In this document: one piece after another, positions 34,034 to 43,658 of the stretch
How positions within the stretch are numbered: the stretch's first letter is position 1
How the letters are laid out: each line of letters starts with the position of its first letter
DNA from: Leucobacter sp. 7(1)
GTDB lineage: Bacteria > Actinomycetota > Actinomycetes > Actinomycetales > Microbacteriaceae
NCBI RefSeq assembly: GCF_900163635.1
Contig: NZ_FUID01000004.1
Span: 1 to 64,000 of the forward strand
Direction of reading: 5' to 3'
Length of the DNA stretch: 64,000 bases
The notes under the pieces: model-generated
Seen by the model: the letters and a program-made list of their open reading frames with translations, nothing else
Told to the model about the DNA's origin: nothing
The model's database searches: none
Program-made: the position numbers and the translations under genes

Positions 34034-36637
34034 ATGAGCGCCATCCCCGACAAGCCGGCACTAGAAGGCCTCGAAGCGAAGTGGGGGGCGGTCTGGGAAT
34101 CCTCCGGCACCTACGCCTTCCCGCGTGAGGGTGCCACGGCTGCCGAGGTCTTCAGCATTGATACGCCCCCGCCCACGGCCTCGGGGTCGCTCCACGTCGG
34201 CCACGTGTTCTCCTACACGCACACCGACACGGTGGCGCGCTACCAGCGCATGCAGGGCAAGCGCGTCTTCTACCCGATGGGCTGGGACGACAACGGCCTC
34301 CCGACTGAGCGTCGTGTACAGAACTACTACGGCGTGCGCTGCGATCCGTCGCTCCCCTACGTCGCCGAGTACGTGCCGCCGCACGAGGGCGGCGACGGGA
34401 AGAGCATCAAGGCTGCAGATCAGCAGCCGATCTCCCGCCGCAACTTCATCGAGCTCTGCGAGCGACTCACGATCGAAGACGAGAAGCAGTTCGAAGAACT
34501 GTGGCGCACCCTCGGGCTCTCCGTGGACTGGACGCAGAGCTACCGCACGATCGGGCAGGACTCGCTTCGCGCCTCGCAGCTCGCCTTCATCCGCAACGTT
34601 GAGCGCGGCGAGGCATACCAGGCCCAGGCCCCGACGCTGTGGGACGTGACGTTCCGCACCGCCGTCGCCCAGGCCGAGCTCGAGGACCGCGAGCAGCCGA
34701 GCGCGTACCACACACTGTCCTTCCACCGCACCGACGGTGCCGGCGATATCCTGATCGACACGACACGTCCCGAGCTGCTCGCAGCCTGTGTTGCGCTCGT
34801 AGCCCACCCGGACGACGAACGCTACCAGCCGCTGTTCGGCACCACAGTGCGTACGCCGATCTTCGATGTCGAGGTGCCCATCGTGGCGCATCACCTCGCG
34901 AAGCAAGACAAGGGCACTGGCATCGCGATGATCTGCACCTTCGGTGACGTCACCGACGTGATCTGGTGGCGCGAACTCGATCTCCCCAACCGCGCAATCC
35001 TCGGTTTCGACGGCCGCGTGCTGCAGGACGCGCCCGAGGTGATCACCTCCGAAGCCGGCCGCGACGCCTACGCGCAGATCGCCGGAAAGACCGTATTCAG
35101 CGCGAAGCAGACAATAGTCGAGCTGCTGCAGGCCTCGGGCGAATTGACGGGTGAGATCCGCAAGATCTCCCACCCCGTCAAATTCTTCGAGAAGGGCGAC
35201 AAGCCCCTCGAAATCGTCTCAACCCGCCAGTGGTACATCATCAACGGCGCCCGCGATGAGCAGCTCCGTGAGCGGCTTCTCGCACATGGCCGGGAACTGA
35301 ACTGGCACCCCGACTTCATGCGCGTGCGCTACGAGAACTGGGTCGAGGGCCTGTCCGGTGATTGGCTGATCTCGCGCCAGCGCTTCTTCGGAGTCCCGAT
35401 CCCCGTCTGGTATCCGCTCGACGCTGAGGGCAACCCCGTCTTCGACGAGCCGATCATCCCGGGTGAGGCGGCGCTGCCCGTCGACCCCTCGAGCGATGTT
35501 CCCACCGGCTACACCGAGGAGCAGCGCGGCGTCCCCGGTGGCTTCCAGGGTGAGGTCGACGTGATGGACACCTGGGCGACCTCTTCGCTAACCCCGCAGC
35601 TCGCGGGCGGGTGGGAGCGAGACCAGGAGCTCTACGATCTTGTGTACCCGTACAGCCTGCGGCCCCAGGGCCAGGACATCATCCGCACCTGGTTGTTCTC
35701 CACGCTGCTCCGCTCCGAACTGGAGTGCGGTCAGCTGCCCTGGAAGAACGCCGGCATCTCAGGCTGGATCCTCGATCCGGATCGCAAGAAGATGTCGAAG
35801 TCCAAGGGCAACGTGGTCACCCCGGCCGGAATGCTCGAGCAGCACGGCTCCGACGCGGTCCGGTACTGGGCTGCATCGGCCAAGCTCGGCACCGATGCTT
35901 CCTTCGACCCGCAGAACCCGACCCAGATCAAGATCGGTCGTCGCCTCGCGATCAAGCTGCTGAACGCGGCGAAGTTCACGCTTGGCTTCGACACGAGCGG
36001 CGTCGGAACGGTGTCCGAGCCGCTCGATCGAGCTATGCTCGCGGGGCTCGCAACTGTTGTCGAAGACGCCACGCGCGCATTCGAGAACTACGATCATGCG
36101 CGGGCGCTCGAGCTGACTGAGTCGTACTTCTGGACTTTCTGCGACGACTACCTCGAACTTGTGAAGGAACGCGCGCACGGCGCTGCGGGAGACGACGGCA
36201 CCGGCCAGCCCCGCGCCTCGGCGGTCACGGCGCTCCGCGCCGCGCTGTCGGTGTTCGTGCGCCTACTCGCACCGTTCCTCCCCTACGCGACCGAGGAGGT
36301 CTGGTCCTGGTTCGAGTCCGGCTCCGTGCACCAGGCGGCCTGGCCTGTCGCCGCGGACACCCGCGAACTCGCGGGCGCTGACGCAGACCCGGGTCTGCTG
36401 GCGCTCGTGGGCGGTGCCCTCATCGGAATCCGCGGGGCAAAGACGGATGCGAAGGCCTCGCAGAAGACCCCCGTCACGCTCGCAGTGGTCCACGCACCCG
36501 CGGGGGATCGCGATCGCCTCGTGCTCGCGGCTCCGGACCTCGCCGCGGTGGGCCGGATCGCCGAGCTGCGGATCGACGCGGCCGAGGTCGACTCGGTCAT
36601 CGTCGCCGAGATCCAGCTCGAGCAGGCGGAAGGCTAG
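34034..36637 (+). CDS. valS: Valyl-tRNA synthetase
   Basis: 867 residues, normal length for the actinobacterial form. HIGH motif is HVGH at 54-57 (SGSLHVGHVFS), KMSKS at 586-590, with the CP1 editing domain between and an anticodon-binding helical domain in the C-terminal third. The start at 34034 has a GGAG sequence about nine bases upstream and fits family N-termini (PALEGLEAKWGAVWESSGTY). The next gene begins two bases after the stop. No T-box core is visible upstream, unlike ileS. Confidence 0.97.
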   Translation: MSAIPDKPALEGLEAKWGAVWESSGTYAFPREGATAAEVFSIDTPPPTASGSLHVGHVFSYTHTDTVARYQRMQGKRVFYPMGWDDNGLPTERRVQNYYGVRCDPSLPYVAEYVPPHEGGDGKSIKAADQQPISRRNFIELCERLTIEDEKQFEELWRTLGLSVDWTQSYRTIGQDSLRASQLAFIRNVERGEAYQAQAPTLWDVTFRTAVAQAELEDREQPSAYHTLSFHRTDGAGDILIDTTRPELLAACVALVAHPDDERYQPLFGTTVRTPIFDVEVPIVAHHLAKQDKGTGIAMICTFGDVTDVIWWRELDLPNRAILGFDGRVLQDAPEVITSEAGRDAYAQIAGKTVFSAKQTIVELLQASGELTGEIRKISHPVKFFEKGDKPLEIVSTRQWYIINGARDEQLRERLLAHGRELNWHPDFMRVRYENWVEGLSGDWLISRQRFFGVPIPVWYPLDAEGNPVFDEPIIPGEAALPVDPSSDVPTGYTEEQRGVPGGFQGEVDVMDTWATSSLTPQLAGGWERDQELYDLVYPYSLRPQGQDIIRTWLFSTLLRSELECGQLPWKNAGISGWILDPDRKKMSKSKGNVVTPAGMLEQHGSDAVRYWAASAKLGTDASFDPQNPTQIKIGRRLAIKLLNAAKFTLGFDTSGVGTVSEPLDRAMLAGLATVVEDATRAFENYDHARALELTESYFWTFCDDYLELVKERAHGAAGDDGTGQPRASAVTALRAALSVFVRLLAPFLPYATEEVWSWFESGSVHQAAWPVAADTRELAGADADPGLLALVGGALIGIRGAKTDAKASQKTPVTLAVVHAPAGDRDRLVLAAPDLAAVGRIAELRIDAAEVDSVIVAEIQLEQAEG

Positions 36638-36639
36638 TC

Positions 36640-36978
<339 letters not shown>

Positions 36979-37009
36979 ACTCAGCGCTCGGAAGGTCGAA
37001 GCGGAACGG

Positions 37010-38281
37010 TTAGGCGCTTTCGCGGCCGCCGTGTGCCTGGAGCACCCGCGGCGGGGCCTCCCCCAACACTGCTTCACGGGTCACGATAACCTTCGCGACT
37101 TCTTCGCTGGAGGGCACGTCGAACATCACGTCGCCGAGCACGCGTTCCAGGATCGAACGGAGTCCGCGCGCACCTGTTTTCCGCTCCACGGCGAGTTCCG
37201 CGACAGCCTCAAGTGCGGCGTCCTCAAATTCAAGGCCGACGCCGTCGAGCTCGAACATTCGCTGATACTGCTTCACGAGCGCGTTGCGGGGTTCCACGAG
37301 GATCCGAGTGAGCGCGGGGACGTCAAGCGGATCGACAGTCGCCACAACCGGAAGCCGCCCAATGAACTCGGGGATCAGCCCGAACTTGTGCAGGTCCTCA
37401 GGCTCGACCTTGGCGAACAGGCTGTCGTCATCGCGTCGGCTCGACACGGGCGCACCGAAACCGATGCCTCCCTTACCGAGGCGCGATCCGATGATCTCCT
37501 CGAGACCGGCAAACGCGCCCGCAACGATAAATAGGATGTTGGTGGTGTCGAGCTGCAGAAACTCTTGATTGGGATGTTTACGTCCGCCCTGGGGCGGGAT
37601 CGAGGCGACGGTGCCTTCGAGGATCTTGAGAAGTGCCTGCTGCACACCCTCGCCGGAAACATCACGAGTGATCGAGGGGTTTTCCGCCTTGCGCGAGATC
37701 TTGTCAATCTCGTCGATGTAAATGATGCCGGTCTCCGCGCGCTGCACGTCGAAGTCAGCGGATTGGAGGAGCTTCAAGAGGATGTTTTCCACGTCCTCGC
37801 CCACGTACCCGGCCTCGGTGAGGGCCGTCGCGTCGGCGACGGCGAAGGGAACGCCGAGCTGGCGTGCGAGTGACTGTGCGAGGTACGTTTTACCGCAGCC
37901 GGTGGGGCCGATCAGCAAGATATTCGACTTCTCGATCTCCACCTGTTCCGAGGCCACGTCAGCGCTCGTGAGCGTTGCCGCCGAACGTACCCGCTTGTAG
38001 TGGTTGTAGACCGCAACGGCGAGCGACTGCTTGGCACGCTCCTGGCCGATCACGTACTCGTCGAGGAAATCGGAGATTTCACGCGGCTTATGCAGCGTGA
38101 AATCGGAGGACTCGCTCGTCTGCGTTTCCGCGACGCGCTCCTCGATGATTTCGTTGCACAGCGCCACGCACTCGTCGCAGATATAGATCTGCGGTCCCGC
38201 GATGAGCTGCTGCACCTGCTTCTGAGACTTCCCACAGAAGGAGCACTTCAGCAGCTCGCTGCTTTCGCCGATCTTCGCCAT
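37010..38281 (-). CDS. clpX: ATP-dependent protease ATP-binding subunit ClpX
   Basis: 423 residues. Hexameric AAA+ unfoldase that feeds ClpP. The N-terminal zinc-binding domain has Cys13, Cys16, Cys35 and Cys38 ([15 protein letters not shown]). Walker [15 protein letters not shown] lies near residue 120, Walker [11 protein letters not shown] follows, and the IGF-type loop for ClpP contact (GIGFGAP) is around residue 270. AAGGAG precedes the ATG. It follows clpP1-clpP2 on the same strand, but a strong hairpin after clpP2 suggests its own promoter. Confidence 0.97.
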   Translation of the reverse strand: MAKIGESSELLKCSFCGKSQKQVQQLIAGPQIYICDECVALCNEIIEERVAETQTSESSDFTLHKPREISDFLDEYVIGQERAKQSLAVAVYNHYKRVRSAATLTSADVASEQVEIEKSNILLIGPTGCGKTYLAQSLARQLGVPFAVADATALTEAGYVGEDVENILLKLLQSADFDVQRAETGIIYIDEIDKISRKAENPSITRDVSGEGVQQALLKILEGTVASIPPQGGRKHPNQEFLQLDTTNILFIVAGAFAGLEEIIGSRLGKGGIGFGAPVSSRRDDDSLFAKVEPEDLHKFGLIPEFIGRLPVVATVDPLDVPALTRILVEPRNALVKQYQRMFELDGVGLEFEDAALEAVAELAVERKTGARGLRSILERVLGDVMFDVPSSEEVAKVIVTREAVLGEAPPRVLQAHGGRESA

Positions 38282-38360
38282 CCTGCGGCTCCTTCACACT
38301 CGGTTGTGGGGACTCTTTCGAGACTAGCGGCCACCTCCGACATTCGGCTGCGGCACGCCG

Positions 38361-38390
38361 CGGGCCCCGGGGTGTGTCCCCCGGGGCCCG
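38361..38390 (-). terminator. Strong hairpin between clpP2 and clpX
   Basis: Perfect 12-base GC-only arms (CGGGCCCCGGGG / CCCCGGGGCCCG) with a six-base loop, starting six bases past the clpP2 stop. No T tract. Confidence 0.7.
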
Positions 38391-38396
38391 TCGTGA

Positions 38397-39092
38397 CTAC
38401 TGCGGGAGAACCGCTTGCGGGTTCTTCCGGCTGGTGAGGACCTGATCCACAAGGCCGTACTCCAGCGCTTCCTGTGCGCTCAGGATCTTATCTCGGTCGA
38501 TATCCCGGTGCACTTCCTCGATCGAACGCTTCGAGTGCTTCGACAGTGTCTCCTCGAGCCACTCGCGCATGCGCATGATCTCGCGCGCCTGGATCTCGAT
38601 GTCCGAGGCCTGGCCGTGACCACCCTGCCCGGTGGAGGGCTGATGGATGAGGACGCGGGCGTTCGGCAGCGCCAGGCGCTTGCCCGGTGTGCCGCCAGCG
38701 AGCAGCACAGCTGCGGCCGAGGCCGCCTGGCCGAGGCACACTGTCTGCACGTGCGGACGGATGTACTGCATCGTGTCGTAGATCGCCGTCATCGCGGTGA
38801 ACGAGCCACCGGGTGAATTGATGTACATCGTGATGTCGCGCTCGGGGTCCTGGCTTTCCAGCACGAGCAGCTGAGCCATAACGTCGTCAGCCGACGCATC
38901 GTCGACCTGCACGCCGAGGAAAATGATGCGATCCTCGAAGAGCTTTGCGTAAGGGTCCTGGCGTTTGTATCCGTACGCGGTGCGCTCCTCAAAAGTGGGG
39001 AGAACGTAGCGGGATTCGGGCATCTGCAGGCGAGAGCCGCCCGCCATTGGCATCTGTGAAGTCGTCATCGAAAAGCTTGCTTCCTGTCCCAT
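38397..39092 (-). CDS. clpP2: ATP-dependent Clp protease proteolytic subunit ClpP2
   Basis: 231 residues including a 35-residue N-terminal extension. Serine protease; the catalytic Ser is in [11 protein letters not shown] and His in LIHQPS. The GQAASAAAV variant and the C-terminal extension are typical of the second actinobacterial ClpP, which forms a mixed 14-mer with ClpP1 and docks ClpX or ClpC. It starts three bases after the clpP1 stop. An in-frame ATG at 39068 is an alternative start. Confidence 0.95.
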   Translation of the reverse strand: MGQEASFSMTTSQMPMAGGSRLQMPESRYVLPTFEERTAYGYKRQDPYAKLFEDRIIFLGVQVDDASADDVMAQLLVLESQDPERDITMYINSPGGSFTAMTAIYDTMQYIRPHVQTVCLGQAASAAAVLLAGGTPGKRLALPNARVLIHQPSTGQGGHGQASDIEIQAREIMRMREWLEETLSKHSKRSIEEVHRDIDRDKILSAQEALEYGLVDQVLTSRKNPQAVLPQ

Positions 39093-39095
39093 GGT

Positions 39096-39680
39096 TTAGC
39101 GCTGCGTTCCGCCGCCACCGATGACGTCAGTCGCGGTGTCGCGGATGTAGTCAACGAAGCCGTATTCCAGAGCTTCTTCTGCGGAGAACCAGCGATCGCG
39201 GTCGCCGTCCTCGTTGATCTGTTCAAGCGACTTCCCCGTCTGCGACGCGGTGATCTCCGCGAGGCGGTTTTTCATCGAGGTGATGAGAGCCGCTTGCGTC
39301 TGAATGTCACTGGCCGTGCCGCCAAAGCCACCGTGGGGCTGGTGCAGCAGCACGCGCGCGTTCGGCGTGATGTAGCGCTTGCCCTTGGTGCCAGCGGTCA
39401 GCAGGAACTGACCCATCGAGGCCGCCATGCCGATGCCGACGGTGACGATATCGTTCGGGACAAAGGACATCGTGTCGTAGATCGCCATGCCCGCAGTGAT
39501 CGAGCCACCGGGCGAGTTGATGTACAGGTAGATGTCGGCTTCTGGGTCCTCCGCTGCGAGCAGCAGGATCTTCGCGCAGATCTCGTTCGCGTTGTCGTCA
39601 CGCACTTCGGATCCCAGCCAGATGATGCGATCCTTCAGCAGGCGTTCGAACACACTGTTCGGTGGCGTCTGTTCTGCCAT
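39096..39680 (-). CDS. clpP1: ATP-dependent Clp protease proteolytic subunit ClpP1
   Basis: 194 residues starting [20 protein letters not shown]. Catalytic Ser89 (GMAASMG) and His113 (LLHQPHGG) are present. I prefer the ATG at 39680 to an in-frame start at 39692 because it matches relatives and has TTGGAG upstream. First gene of the clpP1-clpP2 pair, about 155 bases downstream of the tig stop with a hairpin between. Works as part of the mixed ClpP1P2 chamber. Confidence 0.95.
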   Translation of the reverse strand: MAEQTPPNSVFERLLKDRIIWLGSEVRDDNANEICAKILLLAAEDPEADIYLYINSPGGSITAGMAIYDTMSFVPNDIVTVGIGMAASMGQFLLTAGTKGKRYITPNARVLLHQPHGGFGGTASDIQTQAALITSMKNRLAEITASQTGKSLEQINEDGDRDRWFSAEEALEYGFVDYIRDTATDVIGGGGTQR

Positions 39681-39786
39681 TCGGCGCTCCAATCGTTGTT
39701 TCTTGATTCGAGAGTATCGAGTTGCGGGCCCGCCCGCGTGATTGTTCGCCGTCGGCGCATGCGTGGCGTGGGACGCAGCGGACGAC

Positions 39787-39817
39787 GGAAGCCCCCGCCC
39801 GACGGGCGAGGGCTTCC
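39787..39817 (-). terminator. Terminator downstream of tig
   Basis: A long GC-rich hairpin (GGAAGCCC ... GGGCTTCC outer arms, GCCCG/CGGGC inside) lies 18 bases after the tig stop and before clpP1. Confidence 0.7.
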
Positions 39818-39835
39818 GATCATGCGGCGGGAGAA

Positions 39836-41344
39836 CTACTCCGCAGCCTCCGCAGCAGCCTTCTTGGCGGCACGGGTTGCGGCAGCCTTCTTCGCTGCGG
39901 CCGAGCGTGCAGCCTTCTTAGCAGCCTCGTCGTCCTCAGCATCGGCGGTCTCGGCCGACGCAGCGGGCTTCTCAGCCTTCTTCGCTGCAGCCTTCTTGGC
40001 CGGAGCCTTCTTCTTCGCGGGCGCCTCCTCAGCGGGAGCGTCCTCCGAATCGGTGTCGTCGTCGGTGTCCACGGCGGTGAACTCGCTCAGGTCGACAGCC
40101 TTGCCGTCCTTGTCCACCACGGTGGCCTTCGCGAGTGCAATCGCGAGCGCCTTGTTGCGGGTGACCTCGCCCAGCACGATGTTCATCTGGTTGCCCTGGC
40201 TGATTGCCTGCAGGAACTGCGTGGGCTCCATGCCGTACTGCTGCGCGGACTGGAAGATGTACTGCGAGAGCTCGTTCTGGGTCGGGGTGACCTCTTCGGC
40301 CTCCACAATCGCGTCGAGCAGCAGCTGCAGCTGGATCTGCTTCTCCGAGGAGATGCGGACCTCAGCGCGGTGCTCGTCGTCCTCGAGGCGGCCTTCGCCC
40401 TCAAGGTGACGATGCACTTCTTCTTCGACGAGCTCCTCGGAGACCGGGATACCGGCCTGTTCGATGAGGGTCTCGGTGAAGATGTCGCGCGCCTGCTGGC
40501 CCTGCGCGAACACGCTGGCACGGCCGACCTGCTCCTGCAGGCTCTCGCGGAGCTCAGCGATGGTGTCGAACTCGCTCGCGAGCTGTGCGAACTCGTCGTC
40601 TGCCTCGGGAAGCTCGCGCTCCTTGACGGCGGTCAGCGTGACGGAAACCTCAGCCTCGCGGCCCTCGTGCTCGCCGCCGAGCAGCTGCGAGCTGAAGGTT
40701 GTGGACTCGCCAGCGGTGAGCGTCTCCACTGCCTCATCGGTGCCCTCAAGCAGGTTGCCGGCTCCGATTTCGTAGGAGACGCCGCTTGCCTGGTCGACCT
40801 CTTCGCCGTCAACCTTGGCGATCAGGTCGAGCTCAACGAAGTCGCCCTTCGCTGCCGGGCGATCAACGGTGACGAGGGTGCCGAAGCGCTCGCGCAGCTT
40901 GGTGAGCTCGAGCTCAACCGCTGCCTCGTCAACCTCAGCGTTGTCAACGGTCACGGTGATGCCGTCGTAGCTGGGGAGCGTGAACTCGGGGCGAACCTCG
41001 ACCTCGAAGACCAGGCCGAGCGTGCTCGACTTGTCCGCTGCGTCGGGCCAGTTTGCGACATCTGCGGTCGGGCGACCCATGGGGCGCTCGTTCGACTCAG
41101 CGAGAGCGGTCTGGTAGAAGTCGTCGAGCGAGGCGTTGACGGCCTCCTGGATGACTGCCTCACGGCCGACGCGCTGATCGATGATCGGAGCCGGGACCTT
41201 GCCCTTGCGGAATCCGGGCACCGAGACCTGCTCGGAGATCGTCTTGTACGCCTGCTTGAGGTAGGGCTCCAGCTCGTCGAGCGTGACCTCCACGCTGAAC
41301 TTGGCGCGGGTCGGAGTGAGCTTCTCAGCTGTCGTCTTCGGCAA
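39836..41344 (-). CDS. tig: Trigger factor
   Basis: 502 residues. Ribosome-bound chaperone and peptidyl-prolyl isomerase. The N-terminal ribosome-binding signature [10 protein letters not shown] is at about residues 42-51, the FKBP-like domain spans about 155-245, and the helical arms follow. It is some 70 residues longer than the E. coli protein: the C-terminus (about 430-502) is Asp/Glu-rich, then a Lys-Ala repeat region ([12 protein letters not shown]) resembling histone H1 tails. tRNA-Pro lies just upstream on the same strand. Genomic order tig-clpP1-clpP2-clpX is conserved. Confidence 0.96.
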   Translation of the reverse strand: MPKTTAEKLTPTRAKFSVEVTLDELEPYLKQAYKTISEQVSVPGFRKGKVPAPIIDQRVGREAVIQEAVNASLDDFYQTALAESNERPMGRPTADVANWPDAADKSSTLGLVFEVEVRPEFTLPSYDGITVTVDNAEVDEAAVELELTKLRERFGTLVTVDRPAAKGDFVELDLIAKVDGEEVDQASGVSYEIGAGNLLEGTDEAVETLTAGESTTFSSQLLGGEHEGREAEVSVTLTAVKERELPEADDEFAQLASEFDTIAELRESLQEQVGRASVFAQGQQARDIFTETLIEQAGIPVSEELVEEEVHRHLEGEGRLEDDEHRAEVRISSEKQIQLQLLLDAIVEAEEVTPTQNELSQYIFQSAQQYGMEPTQFLQAISQGNQMNIVLGEVTRNKALAIALAKATVVDKDGKAVDLSEFTAVDTDDDTDSEDAPAEEAPAKKKAPAKKAAAKKAEKPAASAETADAEDDEAAKKAARSAAAKKAAATRAAKKAAAEAAE

Positions 41345-41403
41345 TTTGGCCTCTCAATGATCGAAATCGTGCTGCAATACCAGCTCGTCGGGTCGGGTGA
41401 CCC

Positions 41404-41481
41404 TGGTCGGGGCGACAGGATTCGAACCTGCGACCTCCCGCTCCCAAAGCGGGCGCTCTAGCCAAGCTGAGCTACGCCCCG
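41404..41481 (-). tRNA. tRNA-Pro (anticodon TGG)
   Basis: Cloverleaf on the minus strand: acceptor CGGGGCG pairs with CGCCCCG, D-arm TAGCTCAGCTTGGCTAGAG, anticodon loop CTTTGGGAG with TGG, T-arm GGTTCGAATCC. The 3' CCA is encoded (41404-41406). It is 59 bases upstream of tig. Confidence 0.97.
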
Positions 41482-41762
41482 AAACCGTCAGGTTCCTCTG
41501 CGAAACGCACGTCTCCGCGCGCAACCTGAGCAAGTCTAGCTGAAATCGACTGTTCGGTGCACACAGGCGCGGCTCGGCGTGGATCTCGCCAAGAACTCCG
41601 GAGCGTTGCGGGCTGTTCCTTGCGGGCCCTTGCCGGGCCCTGCCCGTCTATAGGCACCGACTCCGCACTCTCGCACCGTTTGTCCCCCAGCAACGCACAA
41701 TACTGCGGTCTCGGAGGAAAGAGGGGTGAGCAGAGAATGTGACAAGCAGAGGGTGAAACACC
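41482..41762. other. Gene-free interval between tRNA-Pro and tRNA-Gly
   Basis: 281 bases (312 up to the tRNA) with no supportable gene. A TAGACT hexamer on the minus strand (41533-41538), about 50 bases before tRNA-Pro, is a possible -10 for that tRNA. The short frames here show no domain or binding site. Confidence 0.55.
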
Positions 41763-41790
41763 ACAGGGCCCCGCGTCTGCGAGGCCCTGT
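41763..41790 (-). terminator. Terminator downstream of tRNA-Gly(TCC)
   Basis: Eight-base perfect arms (ACAGGGCC / GGCCCTGT) with a 12-base loop, directly after the tRNA 3' end on the minus strand. Confidence 0.6.
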
Positions 41791-41793
41791 ACA

Positions 41794-41867
41794 TGGAGGG
41801 GATGACGGGAATCGAACCCGCGTAATCTGTTTGGAAGACAGAGGCTCTACCATTGAGCTACATCCCC
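41794..41867 (-). tRNA. tRNA-Gly (anticodon TCC)
   Basis: Acceptor GGGGATG pairs with CATCCCC, D-arm AGCTCAATGGTAGAG, anticodon stem-loop CTGTCTTCCAAACAG with TCC, T-arm GGTTCGATTCC. CCA is encoded at 41794-41796. Confidence 0.96.
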
Positions 41868-41892
41868 GTGTGTGCGTTTCGCACCTCACCGA

Positions 41893-42495
41893 TCATAGTG
41901 CATCGGGTGCGGCCGCTTCCATCTCGTCGCTCGTGCCGCGTGTCGCGGCCCGGTGCAGCTCGGTGTAACCGAGATAGGCCGCGGCATTCTCCGCGAGCGA
42001 GTCGCGCTCGTCCGAACTCAGTTCCCGCACGACTCGGGCTGGGAGACCGGCGACGAGGGAGTGAGGCGGGATTACAACCCCCTGCGGCACCAGTGCCCCC
42101 GCGGCGACGAGCGATCCGGTGCCCACGGTGGCACCGTTCAGGACGGTGGCACTCATCCCGATCAGGCAGCCGTCCTCGATGGTGGCACCGTGGACCACGG
42201 CGTTGTGGCCGATCGAAACGTCTGCGCCGATAATTGCAGGGTGCCCGCCGCGGTGCGTGTGGATCACGACACCGTCCTGCAGGTTCGCACGCGCGCCAAT
42301 TTCGATCGCATCCGAATCGCCACGCAACACAGAGTGATACCAAACGCTCGCATCCTCAGCGATGCGCACGGCGCCCACCACAACGGACCCGGGGGCTAGC
42401 CAGGCGCTCTCGGCCACGACTGGCGTGCGCTCCGCGTCGAGGGCGATCACCAGCCCCTGCGGCCCGCCGGAGCCCTGTCCCTGCTGTGCGTTCAT
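41893..42495 (-). CDS. Gamma-carbonic anhydrase-like (left-handed beta-helix) protein
   Basis: 200 residues made of hexapeptide repeats forming a left-handed beta-helix trimer. The putative zinc ligands are His in VVIHTHRGG and in SIGHNAVVHG, as in gamma-CA and PaaY/YrdA proteins. Reaction would be CO2 hydration, or none, since many homologues are inactive or act as thioesterases. The ATG at 42495 has GGAGGG six bases upstream. The gene lies between two tRNAs, apparently transcribed alone. C-terminal helix (SLAENAAAYLGYTELHRA) normally packs on the barrel. Confidence 0.9.
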   Translation of the reverse strand: MNAQQGQGSGGPQGLVIALDAERTPVVAESAWLAPGSVVVGAVRIAEDASVWYHSVLRGDSDAIEIGARANLQDGVVIHTHRGGHPAIIGADVSIGHNAVVHGATIEDGCLIGMSATVLNGATVGTGSLVAAGALVPQGVVIPPHSLVAGLPARVVRELSSDERDSLAENAAAYLGYTELHRAATRGTSDEMEAAAPDAL

Positions 42496-42516
42496 CTGAC
42501 ACCCTCCTGAGAAACG

Positions 42517-42546
42517 AAAAACCCCCACCGATTCGGTGGGGGTTTT
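42517..42546 (-). terminator. Rho-independent terminator after tRNA-Asn
   Basis: Perfect stem (ACCCCCACCG / CGGTGGGGGT) with a three-base loop, followed on the minus strand by a T run (GGGGGTTTTTCGTTT). Confidence 0.88.
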
Positions 42547-42551
42547 GTTCG

Positions 42552-42624
42552 CTCCCCCGGCTGGGCTCGAACCAGCGACATCCTGATTAACAGTCAAGCG
42601 CTCTGCCAACTGAGCTACAGGGGA
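42552..42624 (-). tRNA. tRNA-Asn (anticodon GTT)
   Basis: Acceptor TCCCCTG pairs with CGGGGGA (one G-T wobble), D-arm TAGCTCAGTTGGCAGAG, anticodon loop ACTGTTAATC with GTT, T-arm GGTTCGAGCCC. CCA is not encoded. Confidence 0.96.
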
Positions 42625-42704
42625 TCATTGCGTTGCAACTCGTTTACTGTACCAACTCCGCGGAAGCCGGTGCAAATCCGAGTCGCCCGTCCGGGCGCGC
42701 CGCC

Positions 42705-43553
42705 CTACTCCTCGGCGATCTCGTCGTACGCGGTCGCCCGAAGCGCCTGGGCGAGTCGCTGCACGTAGCCGTGGTCGGCGTTCCGGAAAATCTCGTTGAT
42801 CTCACCATGCCCGACGAGGTGCCCCTCCTGCATCACGAGAACGTCTTGCACGAGCGCTTCGAGCATGCCGATGTCGTGGCTGATGAGCAGCATCGTCGCG
42901 GAGGTCCGCTCCCGGTACCAGCGCAGAAGCTCCACGATCCGGGGCCGGTTGTTCGCATCAACGCCCAGCGTGGGCTCGTCGGCGACAAGCAGCGCCGGAT
43001 CGAGCATGAGCGAGCGCATGACGGCGACCCGTTGCCGCTGTCCCTTTGAGAGTTCGTAGGGGTACTCCTGCAGCTTCGCGAGCGGCAGCGCGACGATGTC
43101 CATCATCTCCGCGATGCGCTCGCCGAGTTCTTCGCGGTCGAAGTGCTTGCTCCGCTCGACGATGGGTTCGAACAGAATGTCGCCGACGTTCAGTTCCGGG
43201 GTGAGCTTCGCCCCCGCATCCTGCGAGAGGTGTCCCACATAGGCGGTGAGCTGGGAACGGGCGCGTCGGCCGAGACGACGCATCGGCACGTCAAACACTG
43301 TTGCCGCCCCACCCGTCAACTTGATTCGTGCGGACTTCTCCCCCGTGTCAGCCGCGCGCCCTGCGAGGAACCGCGCAAGGGTCGACTTTCCGGAGCCGCT
43401 CTCTCCCAGCAGCGCCACGACCTCGCCCCGGGGCACATCGAAGCTCACTCCCTCGACGGCCTCGAACTCCCGACCACCGGCGTGAGCGGGGTATGACAGC
43501 GAAAGGTCAGAAACACGGATTGCAGTGTCCGTGTCGAGGTCGGGGTGAGCCAT
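42705..43553 (-). CDS. Orphan ABC transporter ATP-binding protein
   Basis: 282 residues. Walker A GESGSGKST near residue 51, Q-loop (GHLSQDAG), signature ELSKGQRQRVAVMRS (a variant of LSGGQ) and Walker B ALLVADEPTLGVD. Similar to dipeptide/phosphonate-type ATPases (DppD/PhnK). It has GAGGAG before the ATG. No permease or binding protein is nearby, and the next gene on the strand upstream is dnaG, 105 bases away. It may serve an unlinked permease. Confidence 0.85.
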   Translation of the reverse strand: MAHPDLDTDTAIRVSDLSLSYPAHAGGREFEAVEGVSFDVPRGEVVALLGESGSGKSTLARFLAGRAADTGEKSARIKLTGGAATVFDVPMRRLGRRARSQLTAYVGHLSQDAGAKLTPELNVGDILFEPIVERSKHFDREELGERIAEMMDIVALPLAKLQEYPYELSKGQRQRVAVMRSLMLDPALLVADEPTLGVDANNRPRIVELLRWYRERTSATMLLISHDIGMLEALVQDVLVMQEGHLVGHGEINEIFRNADHGYVQRLAQALRATAYDEIAEE

Positions 43554-43658
43554 ATGACTTGCTCCTCGGGGTGTGGCGAATCGGGGTCACGCGTTTCCGC
43601 GTGTGCCCACACTATCGACCGCCGAGTCCGCTGTCGGGGTGTGCGCCGGTATGCCGCA

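Noticed and set aside
41557-41742. Short frames between tRNA-Pro and tRNA-Gly
   Set aside because: No ribosome binding site, leaderless hexamer or domain; composition alone explains them.
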